DNA of 64,000 bases from Enterobacter cloacae complex sp. R_G8 (GTDB taxonomy: Bacteria; Pseudomonadota; Gammaproteobacteria; Enterobacterales; Enterobacteriaceae), in NCBI RefSeq assembly GCF_024599795.1, contig NZ_CP102246.1, forward strand, positions 2,294,001-2,358,000, written 5' to 3'. Shown piece after piece: positions 9,590 to 19,136 of this stretch (its first letter is position 1; every line of letters starts with the position of its first letter). The notes beneath the pieces were generated by a model. It had not been told where the DNA came from. It made no database searches and was given only the letters and a program-made list of their open reading frames with translations. The position numbers and the translations under genes are program-made.

Positions 9590-10491
9590 TGAGAAAGGTT
9601 AAAATTGGACTGGCGCTGGGCTCAGGTGCAGCCCGCGGATGGTCACATATCGGCGTGATAAATGCCTTAAACCAGATGGGCGTCGATGTCGATATTGTTG
9701 CAGGGTGCTCGATTGGATCGCTGGTGGGGTCCGCCTATGCGTGTGGAAAACTGCCGGAACTCGAAACCTGGGTGCGATCCTTCAGCTATTGGGACGTGCT
9801 GCGCCTGATGGACCTTTCGTGGCAGCGCGGCGGGTTGCTTCGCGGTGAACGCGTCTTTAACCAGTTCCGTCAGATTATGCCTCTCCAGGATTTCAACGAC
9901 TGTCAGATGCCTTTCGGCGCCGTGGCGACGAATCTCAGCACGGGGCGTGAGCTTTGGCTGACCGAAGGGGATATCCACCTTGCCGTTCGTGCCTCCTGCA
10001 GCATGCCGGGGCTAATGGCACCTGTCCCGCATAACGGCTATTGGCTTGTTGATGGCGGGGTCGTTAACCCAGTGCCAATCTCTCTGACTCGTGCGATGGG
10101 GGCTGATATTGTGATTGCCGTCGATTTACAGCACGACGCTCACCTGATGCAACAAGACCTCATGCCTGTCAATCTGCAAAGTGAAGATGCTGAGGGCGAG
10201 AAACTGGCCTGGCATGAACGCTTACGCGGTCGCATTGGTCGTATGGCTGCACGCCGCTCGGTAACCGCGCCGACGGCAATTGAGATCATGACGACGTCCA
10301 TCCAGGTGCTTGAAAACCGCCTGAAACGTAACCGTATGGCGGGCGACCCACCGGATATTCTGATTCAACCCTATTGTCCACAAATCTCTACCCTTGATTT
10401 CCATCGGGCTGAGGCCGCCATCGCAGCGGGATCTTTAGCCGTCGAAAAGAAAATGGACGAATTATTGCCATTTGTGCGAACAGCACGTTAA
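9589..10491 (+). CDS. rssA: Patatin-like phospholipase domain protein RssA
   Basis: 300 residues with the patatin signature: the oxyanion [12 protein letters not shown] at residues 11-22, the nucleophile elbow GCSIGS, and a downstream DGG carrying the catalytic Asp. Family members are serine-aspartate lipases. The cellular role of RssA is unclear, although it sits upstream of rssB in enterobacteria. The ATG overlaps the stop (TAATG) of a possible 20-codon upstream ORF at 9527. Confidence 0.94.
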   Translation: MRKVKIGLALGSGAARGWSHIGVINALNQMGVDVDIVAGCSIGSLVGSAYACGKLPELETWVRSFSYWDVLRLMDLSWQRGGLLRGERVFNQFRQIMPLQDFNDCQMPFGAVATNLSTGRELWLTEGDIHLAVRASCSMPGLMAPVPHNGYWLVDGGVVNPVPISLTRAMGADIVIAVDLQHDAHLMQQDLMPVNLQSEDAEGEKLAWHERLRGRIGRMAARRSVTAPTAIEIMTTSIQVLENRLKRNRMAGDPPDILIQPYCPQISTLDFHRAEAAIAAGSLAVEKKMDELLPFVRTAR

Positions 10492-10582
10492 GTACCTTTT
10501 TTTGACTACTTCAGCAAAATCTGACAGGCGATAGTGCCGATAGCATGCCACTATTTAGTAACTGTCAGCCAGGGGAGGAACC

Positions 10583-11596
10583 ATGACGCAGCCATTGGCC
10601 GGAAAACACATTTTGATTGTTGAAGACGAGCCCGTTTTCCGATCGCTACTGGATTCGTGGTTATCCTCGCTGGGGGCAACCACTGCCCTGGCTGAAGATG
10701 GTGTCGACGCGCTGGAAAAAATGGTCAGTATCACGCCCGATCTGATGATCTGTGATATCGCAATGCCGCGGATGAATGGCCTGAAGCTGGTTGAACATCT
10801 GCGTAATGAGGGTAACCAGACCCCCATTCTGGTGATCTCCGCGACGGAAAATATGGCGGATATTGCCAAAGCATTGCGTCTGGGGGTGCAGGATATTCTG
10901 CTGAAACCAGTAAAAGATCTGAACCGGTTGCGTGAAACGGTGCTGGCATGCCTTTATCCGAATATGTTTAATTCCCGCGTTGAGGAAGAGGAGCGCCTTT
11001 TCCAGGACTGGGATGCACTGGTCAGTGATCCGCCTGCCGCGGCGAAGCTGTTGCAGGAACTTCAGCCACCGGTACAACAAACTTTTTCACATTGTCGAAT
11101 AAATTATCGTCAGCTGGTGGCTGCTGACCAGCCCGGACTGGTGTTGGATATTGCGCCACTGTCGGATTCGGATCTTGCGTTTTATTCCCTGGATGTCACC
11201 CGTGCAGGCGATAATGGTGTATTAGCGGCGTTATTACTTCGTGCGCTATTTAACGGTCTGTTGCAGGAGCAGTTATCGCATCAGGGGCAACGGCTTCCTG
11301 AGTTAGGCAGTTTGCTGAAACAAGTTAACCAGCTTTTTCGCCAGGCCAATTTACCAGGACAATTTCCCCTGTTGGTAGGTTATTACCACAGTGGATTGAA
11401 AAATCTTATCCTCGTGTCAGCAGGTCTGAACGCCTCACTGAATACCGGGGAACATCATATTCAGGTTAGCAACGGTGTGCCGCTGGGGACATTGGGTACG
11501 GCTTATCTTAATCAAATTAGCCATCGCTGTTCCTCCTGGCAGTGCCAAATTTGGGGCGCCGGGGGACGGTTGCGGTTAATGTTGTCCACGGAATAA
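10583..11596 (+). CDS. rssB: RpoS proteolysis adaptor / orphan response regulator RssB
   Basis: Delivers sigma-S (RpoS) to the ClpXP protease. It has 337 residues. The N-terminal receiver domain carries the acidic pair D15/E16, phospho-acceptor D58 (LMICDIAMPRMNG) and K108 (LLKPV). The C-terminal half is the PP2C-like domain lacking enzymatic residues that is typical of RssB. A strong AGGGGAGGA ribosome-binding site precedes the ATG. It follows rssA in the same direction after 91 bp. Confidence 0.96.
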   Translation: MTQPLAGKHILIVEDEPVFRSLLDSWLSSLGATTALAEDGVDALEKMVSITPDLMICDIAMPRMNGLKLVEHLRNEGNQTPILVISATENMADIAKALRLGVQDILLKPVKDLNRLRETVLACLYPNMFNSRVEEEERLFQDWDALVSDPPAAAKLLQELQPPVQQTFSHCRINYRQLVAADQPGLVLDIAPLSDSDLAFYSLDVTRAGDNGVLAALLLRALFNGLLQEQLSHQGQRLPELGSLLKQVNQLFRQANLPGQFPLLVGYYHSGLKNLILVSAGLNASLNTGEHHIQVSNGVPLGTLGTAYLNQISHRCSSWQCQIWGAGGRLRLMLSTE

Positions 11597-11796
11597 GCAG
11601 TTGGATTTTAATTTTAAGATTGCTTTACCTGTGTTTTGCGGGGAGTGCTACTATCGCTGCCCAGATTCATGCGTATTTATCCTAATTGATCGGCAACGCG
11701 TTCTTTTCAGACCCGGACTGTGGGATGAGGCTGATATACTCAACGCGTTATTTAATGCATAAAAGTTCAAAACTTGAACAGCTCAGGAGAATTTGA

Positions 11797-12705
11797 ATGG
11801 CTGCCCTAAATTCGAAAGTCAGAAAGGCCGTCATCCCGGTAGCGGGATTGGGGACCAGGATGTTACCAGCAACTAAGGCAATTCCTAAAGAAATGCTGCC
11901 ACTGGTTGATAAGCCATTAATTCAGTATGTCGTAAACGAATGTATCGCAGCCGGCATCACTGAAATTGTGCTGGTTACGCATTCATCTAAAAACTCTATC
12001 GAAAACCATTTTGATACCAGTTTCGAACTTGAAGCCATGCTGGAAAAACGTGTTAAGCGTCAGCTGTTAGAAGAAGTTCAGTCTATTTGCCCTCCACACG
12101 TCACCATTATGCAGGTACGTCAGGGGCTGGCTAAAGGTCTGGGCCACGCAGTACTGTGTGCACATCCTGTTGTGGGTAATGAGCCTGTCGCGGTCATTCT
12201 GCCAGACGTTATTCTGGACGAATACGAATCCGACCTCTCTCAGGATAACCTGGCCGAGATGATCAAACGCTTCGACGAAACGGGTAGCAGCCAGATTATG
12301 GTTGAGCCTGTCGACGACGTCACCGCTTACGGTGTGGTTGACTGCAAAGGCGTTAATCTGGAACCGGGTGAAAGCGTACCAATGGTGGGCGTCGTAGAGA
12401 AGCCTAAAGCCGATGTCGCGCCGTCTAATCTGGCGGTAGTTGGTCGCTATGTCCTGAGCGCAGAAATCTGGCCACTGCTGGCGAAGACGCCTCCAGGAGC
12501 AGGGGATGAGATCCAGCTGACTGATGCCATCGATATGCTGATCGAGAAAGAGACAGTTGAAGCTTACCATATGAAAGGTAAGAGCCATGACTGCGGTAAT
12601 AAACTCGGTTATATGCAGGCCTTTGTTGAATATGGCATCCGCCACAATTCACTGGGTGAAGAATTTAAAGCCTGGTTGAAAGAAAGCGTGGGTATTAAAA
12701 AATAA
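11797..12705 (+). CDS. galU: UTP-glucose-1-phosphate uridylyltransferase
   Basis: Makes UDP-glucose from UTP and glucose-1-phosphate, feeding LPS core, trehalose, colanic acid and galactose metabolism. The 302 residues equal the E. coli length. The nucleotide-binding motif [16 protein letters not shown] is at residues 18-33, and the family's VEKPK and [10 protein letters not shown] segments are visible. AGGAGA precedes the ATG. A terminator follows directly. Confidence 0.98.
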   Translation: MAALNSKVRKAVIPVAGLGTRMLPATKAIPKEMLPLVDKPLIQYVVNECIAAGITEIVLVTHSSKNSIENHFDTSFELEAMLEKRVKRQLLEEVQSICPPHVTIMQVRQGLAKGLGHAVLCAHPVVGNEPVAVILPDVILDEYESDLSQDNLAEMIKRFDETGSSQIMVEPVDDVTAYGVVDCKGVNLEPGESVPMVGVVEKPKADVAPSNLAVVGRYVLSAEIWPLLAKTPPGAGDEIQLTDAIDMLIEKETVEAYHMKGKSHDCGNKLGYMQAFVEYGIRHNSLGEEFKAWLKESVGIKK

Positions 12706-12726
12706 CCCCGTCTGCGAATGATCAAG

Positions 12727-12757
12727 ACCGGTGAGGCGATGCCCACCGGTTTTTTTA
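12727..12757 (+). terminator. galU terminator
   Basis: Arms ACCGGTG (12727-12733) and CACCGGT (12744-12750) with a 10-base loop are followed by seven T, just after galU. Confidence 0.9.
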
Positions 12758-12860
12758 TGCCCAAAACTCACGGCTGTAACCCTGGTCTGTAAGGAACATT
12801 AAATAGCGCTATGTCCCAATATGACGGCATGTAAGGGGATGTTTGTGGAAATTGCGGGTA

Positions 12861-12889
12861 AAAAAAATCCCGCATTAAGCGGGATTTTT
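12861..12889 (-). terminator. hns terminator
   Basis: A perfect hairpin AAATCCCGC / GCGGGATTT with ATTAA loop is flanked by A and T runs, so it can stop hns transcription on the minus strand and any galU read-through on the plus strand. Confidence 0.9.
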
Positions 12890-12904
12890 CTGAATACGTT
12901 AGGA

Positions 12905-13318
12905 TTAATCCTTGATCAGGAAGTCGTCCAGCTGTTTACCTTGCTCATCCATGGCTTTTTTGATAACAGCAGGAGTACGACCCTGGCCAGTCCAGGTTTT
13001 CGTTTCGCCGTTCTCGTCTACATAGCTATATTTAGCCGGACGAGCAGCGCGTTTTGCTTTAGTACCGGTCTTAGCTGCAGCCATGCTGTTCAGCAATTCA
13101 TTTGGATCGATACCATCAGCAATCAGCATTTCACGATATTGCTGCAGTTTACGCGTACGCTCTTCGATTTCAGCAGCAGCAGCGCTTTCTTCTTCGCGAC
13201 GTTCATTAACTACAACTTCTAATTTTTCCAGCATTTCTTCAAGCGTTTCCAGGGTGCATTCTCTTGCCTGCGCACGAAGAGTACGGATGTTGTTCAGAAT
13301 TTTAAGTGCTTCGCTCAT
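12905..13318 (-). CDS. hns: Nucleoid-associated global repressor H-NS
   Basis: 137 residues, same as E. coli. The N-terminal coiled-coil oligomerisation region (about residues 1-80) is followed by a linker and the C-terminal DNA-binding domain with the AT-hook-like TWTGQGRTP motif. It silences AT-rich, often horizontally acquired DNA and constrains supercoils. The 550-bp AT-rich region upstream is a plausible autoregulatory target. The start ATG lies immediately after a short TACAATG context. Confidence 0.98.
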   Translation of the reverse strand: MSEALKILNNIRTLRAQARECTLETLEEMLEKLEVVVNERREEESAAAAEIEERTRKLQQYREMLIADGIDPNELLNSMAAAKTGTKAKRAARPAKYSYVDENGETKTWTGQGRTPAVIKKAMDEQGKQLDDFLIKD

Positions 13319-13867
13319 TGTAGTAATCTCAAACTTATAATGGGGGGTGGTTTGTTGTCCTAATAATAGAGCGATAAATTCAGTTGTGCAATAGGTGGGA
13401 ATGTAAGGAATTCAAAAAATATGGAATTATGGCCGCTATTATTAATTACGCTAACTTAAATTTCATCACCTGACAGGCTCGCTTGTTATCACGCTTAGCT
13501 GCTTAACCCGTTCGGTTGCATCTTTTTTTTGTGACATTTACCGCAGGAATTATAGTTGCAGCGGATAAATATCAGCCTTTTGTATTAGTTTCTGCCCGCG
13601 TTGCAAAGGCAAAAATAGTTAATAAATAGTGAATTTTAATGAACGGTGATTCCAGTATAAAAAGAAGTGTTATCTTTAGCGGGATCGAGACATATTGCGC
13701 GTGCTGAATCAGTTTACCTGCTGTTTTATCGCATTATTTTCGTAAATTTCCGGCGGTTAACACCGTAGAGAACCCCATAGACTGTGTGGTGTATCGCTGA
13801 TGACCAGACAAAATATGGTACAATGATTCATCGGGAATATTACACATTGATTAGGGTTTGACGGCCA
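13319..13867. other. hns-tdk intergenic region (about 550 bp)
   Basis: AT-rich divergent control region between hns (minus) and tdk (plus). It must contain both promoters; hns is known to be autorepressed and FIS-activated in E. coli. I found no ORF, tRNA or strong hairpin here. Confidence 0.6.
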
Positions 13868-14482
13868 ATGGCACAACTTTATTTCTACTATTCGGCAATG
13901 AATGCCGGTAAATCCACGGCGTTACTGCAATCCTCCTACAATTATCAGGAACGAGGGATGCGTACCGTTGTTTACACTGCTGAAATCGACGATCGCTTTG
14001 GCGCCGGTAAGGTGAGTTCCAGAATCGGTCTTTCGTCACCGGCCAGACTGTTTAACCCGCAAACGGACCTGTTGCAGGATATTCGTGCAGAGCATACTAC
14101 CCAGCCCATTCATTGCGTTCTGGTAGATGAGAGCCAGTTCCTGACGCGTGAACAGGTTCATGCGCTTTCTGAGGTTGTTGATGAACTTGATATTCCCGTT
14201 CTCTGCTACGGATTGCGCACGGACTTCCGCGGTGAGCTATTTGCCGGTAGCCAGTATTTGCTTGCCTGGTCCGATAAACTGGTCGAATTGAAAACCATCT
14301 GTTTTTGCGGTCGCAAAGCCAGTATGGTGCTTCGGCTCGATCAAGCCGGAAAACCCTATGCAGATGGTGAGCAGGTGGTGATAGGAGGCAATGAACGTTA
14401 TGTGTCGGTCTGCCGTAAGCATTATAAAGAAGCGTTGTCTGTAGGCTCACTGACGGCGATACAGCACGACAACCGGAAGTAG
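13868..14482 (+). CDS. tdk: Thymidine kinase (type II)
   Basis: Phosphorylates thymidine to dTMP in the salvage pathway. It has 204 residues. The P-loop AMNAGKST is near residues 11-18, the Walker-B-like VLVDESQFL carries the catalytic Glu, and a zinc site is suggested by CFCGRKA and the later CRKH. The start [14 protein letters not shown] matches the family. Confidence 0.97.
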   Translation: MAQLYFYYSAMNAGKSTALLQSSYNYQERGMRTVVYTAEIDDRFGAGKVSSRIGLSSPARLFNPQTDLLQDIRAEHTTQPIHCVLVDESQFLTREQVHALSEVVDELDIPVLCYGLRTDFRGELFAGSQYLLAWSDKLVELKTICFCGRKASMVLRLDQAGKPYADGEQVVIGGNERYVSVCRKHYKEALSVGSLTAIQHDNRK

Positions 14483-14520
14483 TGTTTCGGGTCAGGTAAA
14501 ATGCCTGATATCCGGACATA

Positions 14521-14548
14521 AAAAAACCCGCCAATGGCGGGTTTTTTA
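14521..14548. terminator. Bidirectional tdk/adhE terminator
   Basis: AAAAAACCCGCC and GGCGGGTTTTTT flank a 3-base loop. With A and T runs on both sides it works for tdk (plus) and adhE (minus). Confidence 0.93.
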
Positions 14549-14560
14549 TCACGTTGTCAA

Positions 14561-17239
14561 TCAGGCGCTTTTCTTCGCTTTTTTGTCAACTTTAATGGCT
14601 GGTGCTTCTGTTTTCACAGCTGCAACGTCACCTTCTTTGAACTCACGTCCGTAGAACGTATCCAGCAGGATCTGTTTCAGCTCGGAGATCAGTGGGTAGC
14701 GCGGGTTCGCACCAGTACACTGGTCATCGAATGCATCTTCAGACAGCTTATCAACGTGTGCGAGGAAGTCAGCTTCCTGAACACCCGCTTCGCGGATAGA
14801 TTTTGGAATACCCAGTTCAGCCTTCAGGCTTTCCAGCCATGCCAGAAGTTTCTCGATCTTCGCGGCAGTACGGTCGCCCGGTGCACTCAGACCCAGGTGG
14901 TCTGCGATTTCAGCGTAACGACGACGTGCTTGCGGACGGTCGTACTGGCTGAAAGCAGTCTGCTTGGTTGGGTTGTCATTCGCGTTATAACGGATAACGT
15001 TGCTGATCAACAGGGCGTTCGCCAGACCGTGAGGAATGTGGAACTGTGAACCCAGTTTGTGAGCCATTGAGTGGCAAACCCCGAGGAAGGCGTTCGCAAA
15101 CGCGATACCGGCGATGGTTGCCGCACTGTGGACACGTTCACGGGCGACCGGGTTTTTAGACCCTTCGTTGTAAGACGCTGGCAGGTTTTCTTTCAGCAGT
15201 TTCAGCGCTTGCAGAGCCTGACCGTCAGAGAACTCAGAAGCCAGTACGGAAACATACGCTTCCAGGGCGTGGGTGACGGCGTCCAGACCACCGAATGCAC
15301 ACAGTGATTTCGGCATATCCATCACCAGGTTGGCATCAACGATGGCCATATCTGGAGTCAGTGCATAGTCAGCCAGTGGGTATTTCTGACCCGTTGCGTC
15401 ATCTGTTACTACTGCGAACGGTGTAACTTCTGAACCTGTACCGGAAGTGGTGGTTACCGCGATCATTTTCGCTTTTACACCCATTTTCGGGAACTTGTAG
15501 ATACGTTTACGGATGTCCATAAAGCGCAGTGCCAGTTCTTCGAAGTGGGTTTCTGGATGCTCGTACATCACCCACATGATTTTCGCGGCGTCCATTGGGG
15601 AACCACCACCCAGTGCGATAATCACATCTGGTTTGAAGGAGTTAGCCAGTTCGGCACCTTTGCGAACAACGCTCAGGGTTGGGTCAGCTTCAACTTCAAA
15701 GAACACTTCAGTTTCCACACCAGCGGCTTTCAGAACAGAAGTGATCTGGTCAGCGTAACCGTTGTTGAACAGGAAACGGTCAGTCACGATGAGCGCACGT
15801 TTGTGGCCATCAGTAATCACTTCATCCAGCGCGATTGGCAGAGAACCACGGCGGAAGTAGATAGATTTCGGAAGTTTGTGCCACAACATGTTTTCAGCTC
15901 GCTTAGCAACGGTTTTCTTGTTGATCAGGTGTTTTGGACCAACGTTTTCAGAGATGGAGTTACCACCCCAGGAACCACAACCCAGAGTCAGGGAAGGTGC
16001 GAGTTTAAAGTTGTACAGGTCGCCGATACCACCCTGAGATGCAGGGGTGTTAATCAGGATACGTGCGGTTTTCATCTTCTGACCGAAGTGAGCAACACGC
16101 TCTGGCTGGTTGTCCTGGTCAGTGTACAGGCAAGAAGTGTGGCCGATACCGCCCATCGCAACCAGTTTCTCTGCTTTCTCTACCGCGTCTTCGAAATCTT
16201 TCGCGCGATACATGGCCAGAGTAGGGGACAGTTTTTCGTGAGCGAATGGTTCGCTTTCGTCGACAACTTTAACTTCACCGATCAGAATTTTGGTGGTCGC
16301 TGGAACAGTGAAGCCCGCAAGTTCAGCGATTTTATACGCTGGCTGGCCAACGATAGCCGCGTTCAGTGCGCCATTTTTCAGGATGATATCCTGAACCGCT
16401 TTCAGCTCTTTGCCCTGCAGCAGGTAGCCGCCGTGGCTGGCAAAACGTTCGCGAACAGCTTCGTAAACGGAGTCAACGACAACAACAGACTGTTCAGAAG
16501 CACAGATAACGCCGTTGTCGAAGGTCTTGGACATCAGTACAGACGCAACAGCACGTTTGATATCGGCTGTTTCATCAATAACCACTGGGGTATTACCCGC
16601 GCCTACACCGATAGCAGGTTTACCGGAACTGTATGCAGCTTTAACCATGCCAGGACCACCGGTCGCCAGGATCAGGTTAATGTCCGGGTGGTGCATCAGT
16701 GCGTTGGACAGTTCAACAGACGGTTGGTCAATCCAGCCGATCAGATCTTTTGGTGCGCCAGCAGCAATTGCAGCCTGCAGAACAATGTCTGCTGCTTTGT
16801 TGGTCGCGTCTTTCGCACGTGGGTGCGGAGAGAAGATAATTGCGTTACGGGTCTTCAGGCTGATCAGAGATTTGAAGATAGCGGTAGACGTTGGGTTAGT
16901 GGTTGGAACGATACCGCAAATAATGCCGATAGGTTCTGCAATGGTGATAGTACCGAAAGTGTCGTCTTCAGACAGTACGCCACAGGTTTTCTCATCTTTA
17001 TAGGCGTTATAGATATACTCTGAAGCGAAGTGGTTTTTGATCACTTTATCTTCAACGATACCCATGCCGGATTCGGCTACGGCCATTTTAGCGAGAGGGA
17101 TTCGAGCATCTGCAGCAGCCAGAGCGGCCGCGCGGAAGATTTTATCAACCTGTTCTTGGGTGAAATTGGCATATTCACGCTGGGCTTTTTTAACGCGCTC
17201 GACGAGGGCGTTCAGTTCAGCGATATTGGTAACAGCCAT
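14561..17239 (-). CDS. adhE: Bifunctional acetaldehyde-CoA/alcohol dehydrogenase AdhE
   Basis: Reduces acetyl-CoA to ethanol in fermentation and forms long spirosome filaments. The 892 residues are one more than in E. coli. The N-terminal aldehyde dehydrogenase (about 1-440) has nucleophile C246 (NGVICASEQ). The linker is followed by an iron-dependent alcohol dehydrogenase (about 450-868) with GGGSPMDAAK and metal-binding histidines in GVCHSMAHKLG. AGGAGA precedes the ATG. The long leader forms a hairpin near the start. The gene is monocistronic. Confidence 0.98.
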   Translation of the reverse strand: MAVTNIAELNALVERVKKAQREYANFTQEQVDKIFRAAALAAADARIPLAKMAVAESGMGIVEDKVIKNHFASEYIYNAYKDEKTCGVLSEDDTFGTITIAEPIGIICGIVPTTNPTSTAIFKSLISLKTRNAIIFSPHPRAKDATNKAADIVLQAAIAAGAPKDLIGWIDQPSVELSNALMHHPDINLILATGGPGMVKAAYSSGKPAIGVGAGNTPVVIDETADIKRAVASVLMSKTFDNGVICASEQSVVVVDSVYEAVRERFASHGGYLLQGKELKAVQDIILKNGALNAAIVGQPAYKIAELAGFTVPATTKILIGEVKVVDESEPFAHEKLSPTLAMYRAKDFEDAVEKAEKLVAMGGIGHTSCLYTDQDNQPERVAHFGQKMKTARILINTPASQGGIGDLYNFKLAPSLTLGCGSWGGNSISENVGPKHLINKKTVAKRAENMLWHKLPKSIYFRRGSLPIALDEVITDGHKRALIVTDRFLFNNGYADQITSVLKAAGVETEVFFEVEADPTLSVVRKGAELANSFKPDVIIALGGGSPMDAAKIMWVMYEHPETHFEELALRFMDIRKRIYKFPKMGVKAKMIAVTTTSGTGSEVTPFAVVTDDATGQKYPLADYALTPDMAIVDANLVMDMPKSLCAFGGLDAVTHALEAYVSVLASEFSDGQALQALKLLKENLPASYNEGSKNPVARERVHSAATIAGIAFANAFLGVCHSMAHKLGSQFHIPHGLANALLISNVIRYNANDNPTKQTAFSQYDRPQARRRYAEIADHLGLSAPGDRTAAKIEKLLAWLESLKAELGIPKSIREAGVQEADFLAHVDKLSEDAFDDQCTGANPRYPLISELKQILLDTFYGREFKEGDVAAVKTEAPAIKVDKKAKKSA

Positions 17240-17717
17240 AATGCTCTCCTGATAATGTTTAAACTCTTTTAGTAAACCAGCGCTCGATACGTCACACAGT
17301 ATAGACAGAGCCGATACGACTTGCGTAACACACAGTAAAACAATGGGTTACTTCCTGCTCCAGTACACTAATTTACTAAAAGAGCCTTACCTTAGCATCA
17401 TCCCTTTTTGACAGGTGATCTCCCTGGGGGCGTAAGCAAGATTACTCACTTCTGAGTACGGAAATCATGATCTGCGTCAATTTTCCCCCAAGCTGATACC
17501 TTTCAGCAGGGTTATTTCTTTGAGATTATTCCAGTGTTAAATAATTAAGTAACTATTGGAAGTGGCGCTATCATTGCTTATACAAATATTTAACATCATG
17601 AAATGATAACGTTTTGGCGCAGATTTCTGGTGAAGTATGCGCATAAAAAGCGTATCTTCAGCGCGATTTTGACTGACTCCTGTCAGCCCCGGGGCATACG
17701 CAAAAGCGGAGCAAAAT
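17240..17717. other. adhE-ychE intergenic region with adhE leader
   Basis: 478 bp containing the adhE promoter and long 5' leader (minus strand) and the ychE promoter (plus strand). The leader holds a 13-base perfect inverted repeat: 17264-17276 (CTCTTTTAGTAAA) against 17372-17384 (its complement). In E. coli, adhE translation depends on RNase III processing of a leader that masks the ribosome-binding site, and this pairing is a candidate for the equivalent structure. No ORF of substance is present. Confidence 0.6.
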
Positions 17718-18365
17718 GTGATCTTATCGCTCTTTGATTTTCCTACATATTTTAAGTTTTTTATTGGTTTGTTTGCATTGGTTAACCCGGTGGGGATCAT
17801 ACCTGTCTTCATTAGTATGACCAGTTACCAGACGGCGGCGGCAAGGAACAAAACCAATCTCACCGCAAACCTGTCGGTCGCGATTATTCTGTTGACCTCC
17901 CTTTATCTTGGGGATGCCATCCTTCAGGTGTTCGGTATCTCAATTGATTCTTTCCGGATTGCGGGTGGGATCCTGGTGGTGACTATCGCCATGTCGATGA
18001 TCAGCGGTAAGCTGGGGGAAGATAAGCAGAACAAACAGGAGAAGTCAGAAACCGCCATCCGCGAGAGCATTGGGGTGGTCCCGCTGGCGTTGCCTCTGAT
18101 GGCCGGTCCCGGCGCGATCAGTTCGACGATTGTCTGGGGAACGCGCTACCACAACTGGATGCACCTGGTTGGCTTTTCTGTCGCCATCGCTGTTTTTGCT
18201 CTCTGCTGTTGGGGAGTGTTCCGCATGGCGCCCTGGCTGGTGCGCTTGCTGGGGCAGACGGGTATCAACGTCATTACCCGTATCATGGGTCTGCTATTGA
18301 TGGCGCTGGGCATAGAATTCATCGTCACCGGTATTAAGAGCATTTTTCCGGGACTTTTGCACTGA
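17718..18365 (+). CDS. ychE: MarC-family inner-membrane protein YchE
   Basis: 215 residues, E. coli length, with six hydrophobic segments of the MarC (UPF0056) family; conserved motifs include FALVNPVGIIPVF and PLMAGPGAISSTI. The transport function is not established. The start is GTG at 17718, overlapping an ATGTGA. It is followed by a terminator. Confidence 0.94.
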   Translation: MILSLFDFPTYFKFFIGLFALVNPVGIIPVFISMTSYQTAAARNKTNLTANLSVAIILLTSLYLGDAILQVFGISIDSFRIAGGILVVTIAMSMISGKLGEDKQNKQEKSETAIRESIGVVPLALPLMAGPGAISSTIVWGTRYHNWMHLVGFSVAIAVFALCCWGVFRMAPWLVRLLGQTGINVITRIMGLLLMALGIEFIVTGIKSIFPGLLH

Positions 18366-18381
18366 CATTTCATATGAAAGA

Positions 18382-18407
18382 ACGGAGCCAACGGCTCCGT
18401 TTTTTTA
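18382..18407 (+). terminator. ychE terminator
   Basis: ACGGAGCC and GGCTCCGT with an AAC loop, followed by seven T. Confidence 0.93.
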
Positions 18408-19136
18408 CGTGAATATCAGCAAATCATATAAATAAAGTTGAAATGCTTACATGTCATAATAAATTCTACTAATAATGTTCATTCCTTGCATTTCAAGAAG
18501 TTATATATTTTACCGTTACCCGCCTGCACAGAAATTCTTCAATCACTCTGTTATTTTACTCACATGATACTCTTGGGCTTGCTGAGAGATAACCGAAATG
18601 ATATTAGTAATTTCAACGCTCCCTTAGAGGAATGTGCTAAATAATAACCAATTGTTAAGTTTTTGTACAAAACCACTCGATGATAGCGCAGCGACGCGCT
18701 CGCAGAGAACGTTTTCTCTATCATATTGAATAATTGAGCCTTTTTCGTTATTCAATGTCAGGCAAGGCTGCCCTCAAAGATTTGGGACTCGTCGTAAAAG
18801 AGAATTGCTTAACAAATTTGCAAAATGTATTGGCGTGCGTTTACGCCTTTTGATACTTTCCGGCCTAATATTTTGCAGCATAAAACAAGAAGATGAGAAT
18901 TATTTTCATAAAGTCATCTTCGCGAATATCCAGTACATGTCTCAGACAGGGGAGACGTGTCAAGAATCGACGCAAGACGGCCATACGAGCGGTCAGTAAT
19001 AAAGAAGTCGGTGATAGCAAGAAGTAAAAAAAAGAACCTGACAGCAGCAAAAAAAACTCCTGCGCTGTACAGGCCCCAACAGGGGATTACACAGCTGGCG
19101 AAGGCCAGTAATTATAATGAGTGGAGTACCAACACA
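18408..19136. other. ychE-oppA intergenic region
   Basis: 729 bp, AT-rich, holding the opp promoter and a long leader. Inverted repeats visible: TGATAG 18681-18686 with CTATCA 18718-18723, enclosing AGAGAA/TTCTCT (18704-18719), and ATTGAATAA 18725-18733 with TTATTCAAT 18748-18756. Short open frames at 18438 and 18805 have no ribosome-binding site or recognisable content. The bases before oppA (ACCAACACAATG, to 19139) are C/A rich, as in GcvB-target leaders. Confidence 0.55.

Noticed and set aside
15545..17023. 492-codon open frame on the plus strand opposite adhE
   Set aside because: Antisense shadow of the high-bias adhE gene; no start signal and no coherent protein features.
18438..18644. 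68-codon open frame upstream of oppA
   Set aside because: No ribosome-binding site, AT-rich composition bias and no recognisable domain.
18805..18999. 64-codon open frame in the opp leader
   Set aside because: Same reasons; it overlaps the non-homologous upstream extension of the oppA frame.
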